Assembly (NCBI GenBank): GCA_905221605.1
Contig: CAJNDS010001486.1
Coordinates: 1-16,817, forward strand
Direction of reading: 5' to 3'
DNA: 16,817 nt
DNA from: Symbiodinium natans
Lineage: Eukaryota > Sar > Dinophyceae > Suessiales > Symbiodiniaceae
Under the pieces are notes generated by a model. That model was given only the letters and a program-made list of their open reading frames with translations, was not told where the DNA came from and searched no databases. The translations under genes were made by a program, and so were the position numbers. Within the stretch, counting starts at the first letter, position 1. Each line of letters starts with the position of its first letter. Positions 1-9,270 of the stretch are shown here, piece after piece.

Positions 1-66
1 TTTATTTTTTAAGGATTTTATGCATTTTAAAATAGAATAAAATCCTTAAAATCCTTAAAAAATAAA
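1..66. repeat. AT-rich perfect 20-bp inverted repeat
   Basis: Bases 1-20 and 47-66 are exact reverse complements around a 26-base spacer. A second, partial arm with the same AAGGATTTT core lies at 38-51, and a near-copy of the first arm follows at about 77-106. The core recurs in weaker form at about 174-186. The whole 1-120 stretch is strongly AT-rich with no open frame. It may be a remnant of a foldback or MITE-like element or simply AT-rich subtelomeric sequence. No target-site duplication can be tested because the left edge is the window edge. Confidence 0.75.
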
Positions 67-189
67 TTATTTTGATTTTATTTTTTATGGATTTTAAGGA
101 TTTTTAAAAATTTAAATCGTTTGGGGCTTCTCCTAAAACCAAATTCGACGCCTCGGATTTTGTTTTTTACGGGTTTTAAGGATTTTCTT

Positions 190-600
190 CTATTTTAAAT
201 CAAGCTCCTAGGCGCCTAAGCGCCTACTTCTTCAACCCTTAAAACCTTAAACCAGTTCCTAAGTCCTAAGCTACCCCCTGCACTAGTAGATCCTTAAACC
301 CTAAGCTCCAAAGCTCCTAAGCTCCTCGGCGCCTACCCCCTAAACCCCTAAACCCCTAAACCCTTAAACCCTAAACCCTAAGCTCCTGAGGTCCTAAGCA
401 CCTAAGTGCCTACCCCCTAAATCCTAAACCCTCCTAAGCTCCTAAGCTCCTAAGCGCCTAAGCGCCTACCCTTAAACCTTAAATCAAACCCTATACTCCT
501 AGGCTCCGAAATCCTTAAACCTAAACCCTAAACCCTAAGCTCCTAAGCTCCTAAGAGCCTCAGCGCCTACCCCCTAACCCTGAGACCCCGGGACCCCTTT
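190..600. repeat. Degenerate telomere-like repeat array (CCCTAAA and variants)
   Basis: The stretch is made of 7-8 base units that derive from CCCTAAA. Canonical units occur in short runs (about 340-385 and 515-540). Variants CTCCTAAG, CGCCTAAG, CCCCTAAA and CCTTAAA make up the rest, with recurring higher-order pieces of the form CTCCTAAG-CGCCTAAG-CCCCCTAAA. The C-rich strand is on top, the orientation expected inward of a left chromosome end. The mutated state says it is old or was never maintained by telomerase. No gene is seen. Confidence 0.8.
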
Positions 601-990
601 TTAAATTTGAAAAATCCTTGCCTTCTTCTACGCTGAAATTTTCTAGGTTTTAAGGATGTTAAGAGATTTTAATGTTTAAAAGGAGCTTTCGTTTTTGAGG
701 TTGAGGGCACGCTAGGGCTGACAAAAACCCTATGCTAGGGTTTACAAAAAATTAAAACCCTTTCGCTTGAACGTGTTTACAAACACACCTTCGTTTTCGA
801 GGATGGGGGCACACCCAGGCTTACAAAAATCCCGTCGTTTTTGAAGTTTAGGACACACTAGGGTTTACGCAAAAATGCAGGCGCACCAGGTTGATAAACA
901 AACCTTTCGTTTTTTGATGTTGAGGACATATCAAGGTCAAATCGAACCTTTTCGTTAAAGCAATGATGGTGCTTTAAGGTTTTGCAAAAC

Positions 991-1012
991 AACAACGTTC
1001 CTTAACGTTGTT
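991..1012. repeat. Perfect 9-bp hairpin, copy A
   Basis: AACAACGTT and AACGTTGTT are exact complements around a CCTT loop. The stem can be extended by TGCAA/TTGCA with a small bulge. It lies in non-coding sequence inside duplicated unit A. It could be a transcript-end or structural element, but nothing else ties it to a function. Confidence 0.6.
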
Positions 1013-1198
1013 GCAGTCTTACTTTTTCAATGCTTCAAGATCTTTACCAGGCTACAAGAAGTGCATTTTTGTAAACAAATCGTATGATTGAGGTCTCTGG
1101 TCTCCACCCTACAGTTTAATATTTTGCGGTAACCATAACTAAAACTGTTTGCATCGTTCAGTTACAGTGATTGCGCCCAATGTGATATCTTGAGCCTC

Positions 1199-1261
1199 CC
1201 AAATATTATGAAAAAATGAAGACCTGAATTCAAAATACTATAAAAAATGAAGACCTGAATT
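1199..1261. repeat. Two tandem ~31-base direct repeats, copy A
   Basis: Two adjacent units each run through an ATAnTATnAAAAAATGAAG core to GACCTGAATTC, differing at only a few positions. They are AT-rich and non-coding. The pair is repeated in unit B at about 3264-3326. Confidence 0.7.
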
Positions 1262-1344
1262 CAATTATTCAAAATGTTCAAATTATGGGCTCTCTAAAAG
1301 ACTTAACACCCTTTAAATAGCTCAGTGTGGTTCTTTTATTCATC

Positions 1345-1396
1345 GTATCTCTCTCCATCTTTTTCTCTTTCGCTCTCGCTTTCTCTCTGTCTCTCC

Positions 1397-1436
<40 letters not shown>

Positions 1437-1500
1437 CCCTCTCTCTTCTCTTTGTCTCTGTCTCTCTCTGTCTCTCTCCTTCTCTGCCTCCTTCCCTCCT
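1345..1500. repeat. CT microsatellite, copy A
   Basis: This is a pyrimidine stretch dominated by (CT)n with CTC/GTC interruptions; the purest core is about 1403-1432. All three forward frames give Ser-Leu-rich translations and the reverse strand gives Arg-Glu repeats. The long frames over it are therefore composition artefacts rather than genes. Confidence 0.9.
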
Positions 1501-2824
1501 TCCTGCCATCATTCCTTTCTCTTCCCCTCTTCCTTCTTCTTGTTCTTTCCTCTTTCCTCCTCGCCCCTCCCGTTTTTTACTTGCCATTCAACATCCTTCA
1601 AGAAGTGTCCCCTTTTGCCCTTTCGCAGTCTTCTCTCAAACCCCTGGGAGGCCCTTTCAGGGAGCCCCTTCAAGGAACCCGAAAACGGCGGGGCCCTGGT
1701 GGATATTGAAAGAAGCAGATTCGCAGAAGAAGGAGAACGACAGACACGGAGCAAGAGATAGAGAAACAGAAAAAGGAGAGAGAAGCAACTGTCCTCTCCA
1801 AGCTGTTTTCAGAGTGGCCCCAAAGACTGGGGTGGTCGTGAGTTCGCCCCTTGCCACTCGAAAGCCTCCCTTTCTTGAAAGAAACAAGAGGCAGGAACCC
1901 CTTCTGTCAAAGAATCCGTGTCAGAAGACAAAAGGATACTGCGATAGCCCCTCATTCGTATTTTAATTCCTCCCAAATGCTTTCGGCTCTTTTGCTTGAT
2001 AGATGAGTGGGTCCGTCCGCTCCGATTGAAATGAGAGAGTTTATTTTCTTAGAATGAACCGTTCCGTGTATTCTTAATCAGAGGTAGCCCTGCCTATGTT
2101 GAATACAGATGAGGGCGTTGTACTGAAAGGCCCTCCTGTTCTAAGGAACACCGTGAACGATAGAACCCTTCATTTGAAAAGGAATCAACGAGTCCATCCA
2201 GTATTTCAATAAATGACAGGATTTCGTTGTTCTTCGGAATGCTATTGTCTTTAAGAAGCTTTCTTTCTCCTTCCTTTCGTTTTCGCTCTTCGTGCGCCCG
2301 CTTTCTGCACTCTCCCTTTCTTGTGTCCCTTTTGCGGCCCTTTCTTCCTCTGTTCCTTTTGTCATTAAGTAGGGAGGGGGTAGAAGAAGGGCAAGGTTAA
2401 GCAAGGAGAATGAAGGGAATGATATGATGGAAGGAGGACTTCTCCAGCTCCTCGTAACTACTTCTCTACATGTCTCTGTGTGGTTTTTCTTCTTGGCAAT
2501 ATGGGGGCTCTTGGAGGCCCCTGGGAGACGCTCTCTGAAGGCCGCCCGAAACTCTTGGGGCGGGTCAGAGGGGTCTGGAGTGTGTGGAAAGAGGCAGTGC
2601 GGGACCATGTCCAGAACAGGACCCATCGTTTGTACAGGGTCCGCCTCGTAAAGTCGGAAAGGATGAGCAATTGAACAGAAAACGCCGGGGAGCACCGGAG
2701 TGAGAGAGAGAAGCAAAGAGAAGGAGACAACAATTAGGGAGAAGAGGAAGAAGGAAGACAGTGGAAGAGCGACAGATAGGGGAACAGGGTGAAGGAAACA
2801 AAAACAATGAAGGAGAGGAAGAAG
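1501..2824. other. Remainder of unit A, no recognisable gene
   Basis: The stretch contains several overlapping open frames on both strands, for example a reverse frame at 2141-2716. None shows a recognised domain, and the corresponding frames in unit B start and end differently because of small indels. That is not the pattern expected of a maintained gene. Motifs of the GGGAGGCCCCT type recur near 1645 and 2510. I see nothing that supports a function. Confidence 0.5.
2341..2430. repeat. Older diverged repeat shared with 5231-5313
   Basis: The phrase CTGTTCCTTTTGnCATTAAG, then TAGGGAG, then GGCAAGnTTAAGCAAGGAG and AATGAAGGGnAT occurs here, in unit B (about 4475-4565), in C1 (5231-5313) and in C2 (7209-7291). 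The match between A-type and C-type copies is only roughly 80 percent by eye. A duplication much older than the two recent ones is therefore preserved. Confidence 0.6.
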
Positions 2825-3055
2825 TTCGCTTGAACGTGTTTACAAACACACCTTCGTTTTCGAGGATGGGGGCACACCCAGGCTTACAAAAATCCCGTCG
2901 TTTTTGAAGTTTAGGACACACTAGGGTTTACGCAAAAATGCAGGCGCACCAGGTTGATAAACAAACCTTTCGTTTTTTTGATGTTGAGGACATATCAAGG
3001 TTCAAATCGAACCTTTTCGTTAAAGCAATGATGGTGCTTTAAGGTTTTGCAAAAC

Positions 3056-3077
3056 AACAACGTTCCTTAACGTTGTT
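3056..3077. repeat. Perfect 9-bp hairpin, copy B
   Basis: This is the unit-B copy of the hairpin at 991-1012, unchanged in stem and loop. Conservation between copies is expected from the recent duplication and does not by itself show selection. Confidence 0.6.
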
Positions 3078-3263
3078 GCAGTCTTACTTTTTCAATGCTT
3101 CAAGATCTTTACCAGGCTACAAGAAGTGCATTTTTGTAAACAAATCGTATGATTGAGGTCTCTGGTCTCCACCCTACAGTTTAATATTTTGCGGTAACCA
3201 TAACTAAAACTGTTTGCATCGTTCAGTTACAGTGATTGCGCCCAATGTGATATCTTGAGCCTC

Positions 3264-3326
3264 CCAAATATTATGAAAAAATGAAGACCTGAATTCAAAA
3301 TACTATAAAAAATGAAGACCTGAATT
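3264..3326. repeat. Two tandem ~31-base direct repeats, copy B
   Basis: This is the unit-B copy of the repeat pair at 1199-1261, with the same two-unit structure. Confidence 0.7.
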
Positions 3327-3409
3327 CAATTATTCAAAATGTTCAAATTATGGGCTCTCTAAAAGACTTAACACCCTTTAAATAGCTCAGTGTGGTTCTT
3401 TTATTCATC

Positions 3410-3469
3410 GTATCTCTCTCCATCTTTTTCTCTTTCGCTCTCGCTTTCTCTCTGTCTCTCCCTCTCTCG

Positions 3470-3547
<78 letters not shown>

Positions 3548-3557
3548 CTTCTCTTTG

Positions 3558-3607
<50 letters not shown>

Positions 3608-3612
3608 CCTCT
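3410..3612. repeat. Expanded CT microsatellite, copy B
   Basis: This corresponds to 1345-1500 in unit A but is about 70 bases longer. It has pure (CT)n cores near 3481-3543 and 3563-3598. The length difference between otherwise near-identical copies is direct evidence of microsatellite slippage after duplication. Confidence 0.9.
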
Positions 3613-4710
3613 CTGCCTCCTTCCCTCCTTCCTGCCATCATTCCTTTCTCTTCCCCTCTTCCTTCTTCTTGTTCTTTCCTCTTTCCTCCTCGCCCCTCCC
3701 GTTTTTTACTTGCCATTCAACATCCTTCAAGAAGTGTCCCCTTTTGCCCTTTCGCGGTCTTCTCTCAAACCCCTGGGAGGCCCTTTCAGGGAGCCCCTTC
3801 AAGGAACCCGAAAACGGCGGGGCCCTGGTGGATATTGAAAGAAGCAGATTCGCAGAAGGAGGGAAGGAGAACGACAGACACGGAGCAAGAGATAGAGAAA
3901 CAGAAAAAGGAGAGAGAAGCAACTGTCCTCTCCAAGCTGTTTTCAGAGTGGCCCCAAAGACTGGGGTGGGCGTGAGTTCGCCCCTTGCCACTCGAAAGCC
4001 TCCCTTTCTTGAAAGAAACAAGAGGCAGGAACCCCTTCTGTCAAAGAATCCGTGTCAGAAGACAAAAGGATACTGCGATAGCCCCTCATTCGTATTTTAA
4101 TTCCTCCCAAATGCTTTCGGCTCTTTTGCTTGATAGATGAGTGGGTCCGTCCGCTCCGATTGAAATGAGAGAGTTTATTTTCTTAGAATGAACCGTTCCG
4201 TGTATTCTTAATCAGAGGTAGCCCTGCCTATGTTGAATACAGATGAGGGCGTTGTCCTGAAAGGCCCTCCTGTTCTAAGGAACACCGTGAACGATAGAAC
4301 CCTTCATTTGAAAAGGAATCAACGAGTCCATCCAGTATTTCAATAAATGACAGGATTTCGTTGTTCTTTGGAATGCTATTGTCTTTAAGAAGCTTTCTTT
4401 CTCCTTCCTTTCGTTTTCGCTCTTCGTGCGCCCGCTTTCTGCACTCTCCCTTTCTTGTGTCCCTTTTGCGGCCCTTTCTTCCTCTGTTCCTTTTGTCATT
4501 AAGTAGGGGGGGGGGTAGAAGAAGGGCAAGGTTAAGCAAGGAGAATGAAGGGAATGATATGATGGAAGGAGGACTTCTCCAGCTCCTCGTAACTACTTCT
4601 CTACATGTCTCTGTGTGGTTTTTCTTCTTGGCAATATGGGGGCTCTTGGAGGCCCCTGGGAGACGCTCTCTGAAGGCCGCCCGAAACTCTTGGGGCGGCT
4701 CAGAGGGGTC

Positions 4711-6688
4711 TGGAGTGTGTGGAAAGAGGCAGTGCGGGACCATGTCCAGAACAGGACCCATCGTTTGTACAGGGTCCGCCTCGTAAAGTCAGAAAGGATG
4801 AGCAATTGAACAGAAAACGCCGGGGAGCACCGGAGTGAGAGAGATGGAGACAGATAGAGAAGCAAAGAGAAGGAGACAACAATTAGGGAGAAGAGGAAGA
4901 AGGAAGACAGTGGAAGAGCGACAGATAGGGGAACAGGGTGAAGGAAACAAAAACAATGAAGGAGAGGAAGAAGGAAGCGATGGTGAAAAGAGGGCCGCTT
5001 GGAGAACAAAAAGGGGTCAAGCAGGACACTTGTTTTTGTTATCCACTGTTCCTTTTCCTCACCCCTTACACTTATGTCCCGAGCATTGGTCACGCCTTTC
5101 TTCCACGGTCTTTGTCCTTCATTTCTCCTCTCTATCTCTCTATCTTCCCTCTAGCTCTCCTTCCTTTCTTTTCCATGTTCGTTCTCCTCCTTGACCCCGC
5201 TCTCGCTTTTCTCGTGTCCAGCCCATGAGCCTTTCCTCTTCTGTTCCTTTTGCCATTAAGTAGGGAGATAGAAAAGGCAAGCTTAAGCAAGGAGAATGAA
5301 GGGCATTATAAGATTGCGGACTATGGTCTGTCTCTTTCTGCGAGGAAAGGAAGAGGTGAGGGGAGGGGAGGAGAGGCAATGTCTCATGTCGAGCTGGGAG
5401 GGAGGGTTGGATGCTACTGGAAGCTCTAGCCTCTAGAGGCCCCTGCATTCGGGAGGCCCCTGAGATATAGCAACATTGGGATGGGATAGGGTATCTCTCG
5501 CTTCCTCTTCTGAGCCATGTTTCCTCACCCCGACGGCGGAGTCCTCCACGTGGGCGAGGGAAGGGACTCAGCTAGGGGTAAGGTAGTGCCCCTACTGAGA
5601 CCAACTCCATACCCTGAGGGGTGTCACCTTTGTCACTTTGGTTGGTTACAGTTTGGTGGGCCTTTTATACTGATGGGGTGAGAGTGCCGCCAATTCTCTT
5701 AACGGCATCCGCACTCTTGCGGTCTTGCTCCACTGGTCCCGTGCCATTGGGTTTCTTTGTTCGGGGGAAGGTGTTGGGGGGGGTGCTCATGGAGTGCCTT
5801 CGCCGCCTTCTCTCGAAGCGGTGTCGTGTCGGGCAGCTTCCTGGGTGGGCTGTCGGACGAAGATACTCTCGGTCAAGTTCTTCTCGAGGTTTTTGCGGTA
5901 ACTTCACACCCAGAGTACCCTCACTCGCTTGTTCACATGCTGTTGCGAGTGTGTCGTCGTTTTCAGCCGGTTCGGAATCGGCGAAATCGGGCCTGTTGAC
6001 AGCTTCTACGAAAAAGGCGGGTTCGTGGCGGGGGGAGGCGTCGATACGTCGTGGTCGGATTTTGCCTGTCAAGGGATTGGCTGGCACGACTAGCCGAAGG
6101 GTGCAGGGGGACACGATCCCCTTGTGGCGGTGTTTTGGCCACATGCCAACACCAATGGCAAGCCCGACCCCCCCTTGCTATGTTTCTGCTTTTTTGCCTG
6201 TTCGACAAGGGATGTGCCGGGACCTCTGTAGATCGATTTGACCGTAGGCGAACACTCGCTACGGATGCATTTTTGTTGTTTTTTTTCAGATGGGTGAGCG
6301 GGAGGTGGGCGATTTGGATTTGCTTTTTCTCTTTGGTTTGGGCTTGTCGCTCTGCTGGTCCAGGTACGTGTATAGTCGCCAAACCAAACACCTGACCTGT
6401 CCTGTCCATTTTTCTTCATTTCTTCCTTGTTCCATCCTTTCTCACTCGATTTCGCCCCCCCCCCTTCCCTCGCCTTGTTCCATGCCCTGTCCACATCCTT
6501 CTCAAACGAGAAAGCAAGAGAACGATGAGAAGGAGAGGTGAGAGGGACGAAAAAGGCAAGGAAATGAAGATTTCGCCCTGCCCTCTCTGTCACTTTTCTC
6601 ACCCGCTTTCACCCCTTCCCTCTCATCACTCCATGCTCTATGCTAAGAAAGGAATAGGAGAGGAAGAGAGGAGTGGGAGGAAGAAGAT
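4711..6688. repeat. Tandem duplication unit C1 (1978 bp)
   Basis: This is the first copy of a second direct tandem duplication. It begins at TGGAGTGTGTGG inside unit B and ends at GGAGGAAGAAGAT. The trinucleotide TGG is present at both breakpoints, that is, 3-base microhomology. By eye C1 and C2 differ by only two substitutions (CTCTAGAGG/CTCTAAAGG and CACCCGC/CATCCGC), a one-base deletion near 8307 and a poly-C length change. It is therefore younger than the A/B duplication, or reflects an assembly or haplotype effect. Confidence 0.94.
5450..6300. other. GC-rich segment with overlapping open frames, uncertain
   Basis: Between 5621 and 6241 a forward frame of 206 codons is open. At the same time a reverse frame of 159 codons (5665-6144) and pieces of another forward frame (5757-5999, 6051-6395) are open. 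I recognise none of the products. Simultaneous openness of three frames fits GC-rich composition as well as it fits coding. The downstream frame is shifted in the C2 copy by a one-base deletion, which argues against selection on it. The same segment is repeated at 7428-8278. Confidence 0.2.
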
Positions 6689-8668
6689 TGGAGTGTGTGG
6701 AAAGAGGCAGTGCGGGACCATGTCCAGAACAGGACCCATCGTTTGTACAGGGTCCGCCTCGTAAAGTCAGAAAGGATGAGCAATTGAACAGAAAACGCCG
6801 GGGAGCACCGGAGTGAGAGAGATGGAGACAGATAGAGAAGCAAAGAGAAGGAGACAACAATTAGGGAGAAGAGGAAGAAGGAAGACAGTGGAAGAGCGAC
6901 AGATAGGGGAACAGGGTGAAGGAAACAAAAACAATGAAGGAGAGGAAGAAGGAAGCGATGGTGAAAAGAGGGCCGCTTGGAGAACAAAAAGGGGTCAAGC
7001 AGGACACTTGTTTTTGTTATCCACTGTTCCTTTTCCTCACCCCTTACACTTATGTCCCGAGCATTGGTCACGCCTTTCTTCCACGGTCTTTGTCCTTCAT
7101 TTCTCCTCTCTATCTCTCTATCTTCCCTCTAGCTCTCCTTCCTTTCTTTTCCATGTTCGTTCTCCTCCTTGACCCCGCTCTCGCTTTTCTCGTGTCCAGC
7201 CCATGAGCCTTTCCTCTTCTGTTCCTTTTGCCATTAAGTAGGGAGATAGAAAAGGCAAGCTTAAGCAAGGAGAATGAAGGGCATTATAAGATTGCGGACT
7301 ATGGTCTGTCTCTTTCTGCGAGGAAAGGAAGAGGTGAGGGGAGGGGAGGAGAGGCAATGTCTCATGTCGAGCTGGGAGGGAGGGTTGGATGCTACTGGAA
7401 GCTCTAGCCTCTAAAGGCCCCTGCATTCGGGAGGCCCCTGAGATATAGCAACATTGGGATGGGATAGGGTATCTCTCGCTTCCTCTTCTGAGCCATGTTT
7501 CCTCACCCCGACGGCGGAGTCCTCCACGTGGGCGAGGGAAGGGACTCAGCTAGGGGTAAGGTAGTGCCCCTACTGAGACCAACTCCATACCCTGAGGGGT
7601 GTCACCTTTGTCACTTTGGTTGGTTACAGTTTGGTGGGCCTTTTATACTGATGGGGTGAGAGTGCCGCCAATTCTCTTAACGGCATCCGCACTCTTGCGG
7701 TCTTGCTCCACTGGTCCCGTGCCATTGGGTTTCTTTGTTCGGGGGAAGGTGTTGGGGGGGGTGCTCATGGAGTGCCTTCGCCGCCTTCTCTCGAAGCGGT
7801 GTCGTGTCGGGCAGCTTCCTGGGTGGGCTGTCGGACGAAGATACTCTCGGTCAAGTTCTTCTCGAGGTTTTTGCGGTAACTTCACACCCAGAGTACCCTC
7901 ACTCGCTTGTTCACATGCTGTTGCGAGTGTGTCGTCGTTTTCAGCCGGTTCGGAATCGGCGAAATCGGGCCTGTTGACAGCTTCTACGAAAAAGGCGGGT
8001 TCGTGGCGGGGGGAGGCGTCGATACGTCGTGGTCGGATTTTGCCTGTCAAGGGATTGGCTGGCACGACTAGCCGAAGGGTGCAGGGGGACACGATCCCCT
8101 TGTGGCGGTGTTTTGGCCACATGCCAACACCAATGGCAAGCCCGACCCCCCCTTGCTATGTTTCTGCTTTTTTGCCTGTTCGACAAGGGATGTGCCGGGA
8201 CCTCTGTAGATCGATTTGACCGTAGGCGAACACTCGCTACGGATGCATTTTTGTTGTTTTTTTTCAGATGGGTGAGCGGGAGGTGGGCGATTTGGATTTG
8301 CTTTTTCCTTTGGTTTGGGCTTGTCGCTCTGCTGGTCCAGGTACGTGTATAGTCGCCAAACCAAACACCTGACCTGTCCTGTCCATTTTTCTTCATTTCT
8401 TCCTTGTTCCATCCTTTCTCACTCGATTTCGCCCCCCCCCCCCCTTCCCTCGCCTTGTTCCATGCCCTGTCCACATCCTTCTCAAACGAGAAAGCAAGAG
8501 AACGATGAGAAGGAGAGGTGAGAGGGACGAAAAAGGCAAGGAAATGAAGATTTCGCCCTGCCCTCTCTGTCACTTTTCTCATCCGCTTTCACCCCTTCCC
8601 TCTCATCACTCCATGCTCTATGCTAAGAAAGGAATAGGAGAGGAAGAGAGGAGTGGGAGGAAGAAGAT
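6689..8668. repeat. Tandem duplication unit C2 (1980 bp)
   Basis: This is the second copy of the unit at 4711-6688. Its first 263 bases match the unit-B version of the shared module (16-base segment present, AAGTCAGAAAG) and not the unit-A version. It was therefore copied from B after A and B had diverged. A run of ten C in C1 is thirteen C in C2 near 8432. Confidence 0.94.
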
Positions 8669-8671
8669 TGG

Positions 8672-8813
8672 CAGAGGAAAAAGGGACTTCTTCCCTTTCA
8701 TTTAGCTTTGGCTTACGGTATCCCAAACACCAAAATACAGATGGGTCTTTGGGAGGGGGGCTTGAAAATTCTACAGACTTTAGCAGAGCATATGAAATAT
8801 TGAACTACTGGAC
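8672..8813. other. Spacer between duplication C and palindrome array
   Basis: This is unique sequence after the end of C2. It has a short G run at 8751-8760 and no open frame or motif that I can name. Confidence 0.4.
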
Positions 8814-9110
8814 CCCAGGGCCGAGTAAGCGCTCCAGCTGCTTAATCGGGTTGACGATGCCGGGGAACTCTCCCCGAGAATCTTCAATCCTGATCCTTCG
8901 GCCTCAAGGCCGATTGAGCGCTCCGCCTGCTTAATCGGCCCTGGGTTTGAAGATTGAACATGCCCGGGAACTCTCCCCGGAGCACCTTCAATCCTGGATT
9001 CTCAACCCTGGGCCGACTAGGCAGATGAAGTGCTCAATCGGCAGGGGTCTGGGGTTGAAGATACTCCTGGGAGAGTTCCCCGGCATATTCAATCTTCAAT
9101 CTTCAATCCA

Positions 9111-9150
9111 AGGGCCGATTAAGCAGCAGGTGGAGCGCTTAATCGGCCCT
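9111..9150. repeat. Perfect 14-bp stem, module H
   Basis: AGGGCCGATTAAGC at 9111-9124 pairs exactly with GCTTAATCGGCCCT at 9137-9150 around a 12-base loop. It is the best-preserved H hairpin and lies inverted relative to the copy at 8908-8940, as the loop sequences show. Confidence 0.9.
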
Positions 9151-9166
9151 GTGTTTGAAGGTTGAA

Positions 9167-9208
9167 GATTGAAGATGCCCGGGAACTCTCCCCGGAGCAT
9201 CTTCAATC
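9167..9208. repeat. 42-base imperfect palindrome, module P
   Basis: GATTGAAGATGC at 9167-9178 pairs exactly with GCATCTTCAATC at 9197-9208. The interior, CCGGGAACTCTCCCCGG-like, folds further with one bulge. The right arm runs directly into the next P module. Confidence 0.88.
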
Positions 9209-9225
9209 CGGGGAGAGTTCCCCGG
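9208..9225. repeat. 18-base hairpin, module P inverted
   Basis: CCGGGGA and TCCCCGG form a perfect 7-bp stem around GAGT. It abuts the preceding palindrome and is in the opposite orientation, so the two P modules together form a larger inverted repeat. Confidence 0.88.
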
Positions 9226-9270
9226 CGTCTTCAATCTTCAATCGTCAAACCCAGGGCCGATTAAGCACTG

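Larger units (their letters stand above)
601..1320. other. Non-coding stretch with diverged ~55-bp repeats
   Basis: No credible gene is present. Between about 680 and 950 a phrase recurs several times with heavy divergence: TTTCGTTTTTGA, then a GTTGAGGACACAC-like piece, then TAGGGTTTACAAA. This gives an irregular tandem repeat of roughly 50-70 bases that contains telomere-like TAGGGTTTA. Two nearly identical 31-base units ending in GACCTGAATTC sit in tandem at 1199-1261. From 762 onward this sequence belongs to duplicated unit A and reappears from 2825. Confidence 0.55.
762..2824. repeat. Tandem duplication unit A (about 2.06 kb)
   Basis: This is the first copy of a two-copy direct tandem duplication. 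It starts at TTCGCTTGAACG and ends at GAGGAAGAAG, immediately followed by the start of copy B. By eye A and B differ outside microsatellites by roughly ten substitutions and a few short indels. Examples are TTCGCAGTC versus TTCGCGGTC, GTTGTACTG versus GTTGTCCTG, and a 16-base segment missing from A near 2709. The unit holds a CT microsatellite and several overlapping open frames with no recognisable product. Its function is unknown. Confidence 0.93.
2825..4973. repeat. Tandem duplication unit B (about 2.15 kb)
   Basis: This is the second copy of the unit at 762-2824. It is longer mainly because the CT microsatellite grew by about 70 bases and because B keeps a 16-base segment near 4844 that A lacks. 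The sequence after the B end (4974 onward) is new, so the duplication stops there. The last 263 bases of B also form the beginning of the younger 1.98 kb duplication. No microhomology is obvious at the A/B junction. Confidence 0.93.
8814..9270. repeat. Mosaic array of interlocking palindromes
   Basis: Two palindromic modules alternate. Module H reads GGCCGATTAAGC, then a 9-12 base loop, then GCTTAATCGGCC; copies lie near 8821-8849, 8908-8940, 9012-9042 (degenerate), 9111-9150 and a half-copy at 9253-9266. Module P reads CCGGGGAACTCTCCCCGG flanked by GAAGATGC/GCATCTTC; copies lie near 8861-8876, 8963-8980, 9068-9083, 9175-9195 and 9208-9225. Copies occur in both orientations, since the 9068 and 9208 P copies and the 9111 H copy are inverted. 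The linkers are themselves made of TTGAAGATTGAAGAT and its complement. No coding frame is credible. It may be a foldback-type element, a structured RNA or a satellite; the sequence does not decide. Confidence 0.85.

Noticed and set aside
1325-1966. Forward frames rich in Ser-Leu repeats (also 3390-4100)
   Set aside because: They are translations of the CT microsatellite in all frames. The starts are non-ATG, and the frames differ in length between copies only through repeat growth.
5621-6241. 206-codon forward frame and antisense 159-codon frame (repeated at 7599-8219 and 7643-8122)
   Set aside because: Several frames are open together in GC-rich sequence, no motif is recognised, and conservation between C1 and C2 is explained by recent duplication. 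Kept only as an uncertain region.
8814-9270. CRISPR-like array
   Set aside because: Repeats are palindromic modules in both orientations with variable, repeat-derived spacers and no cas genes, and the context is eukaryotic.
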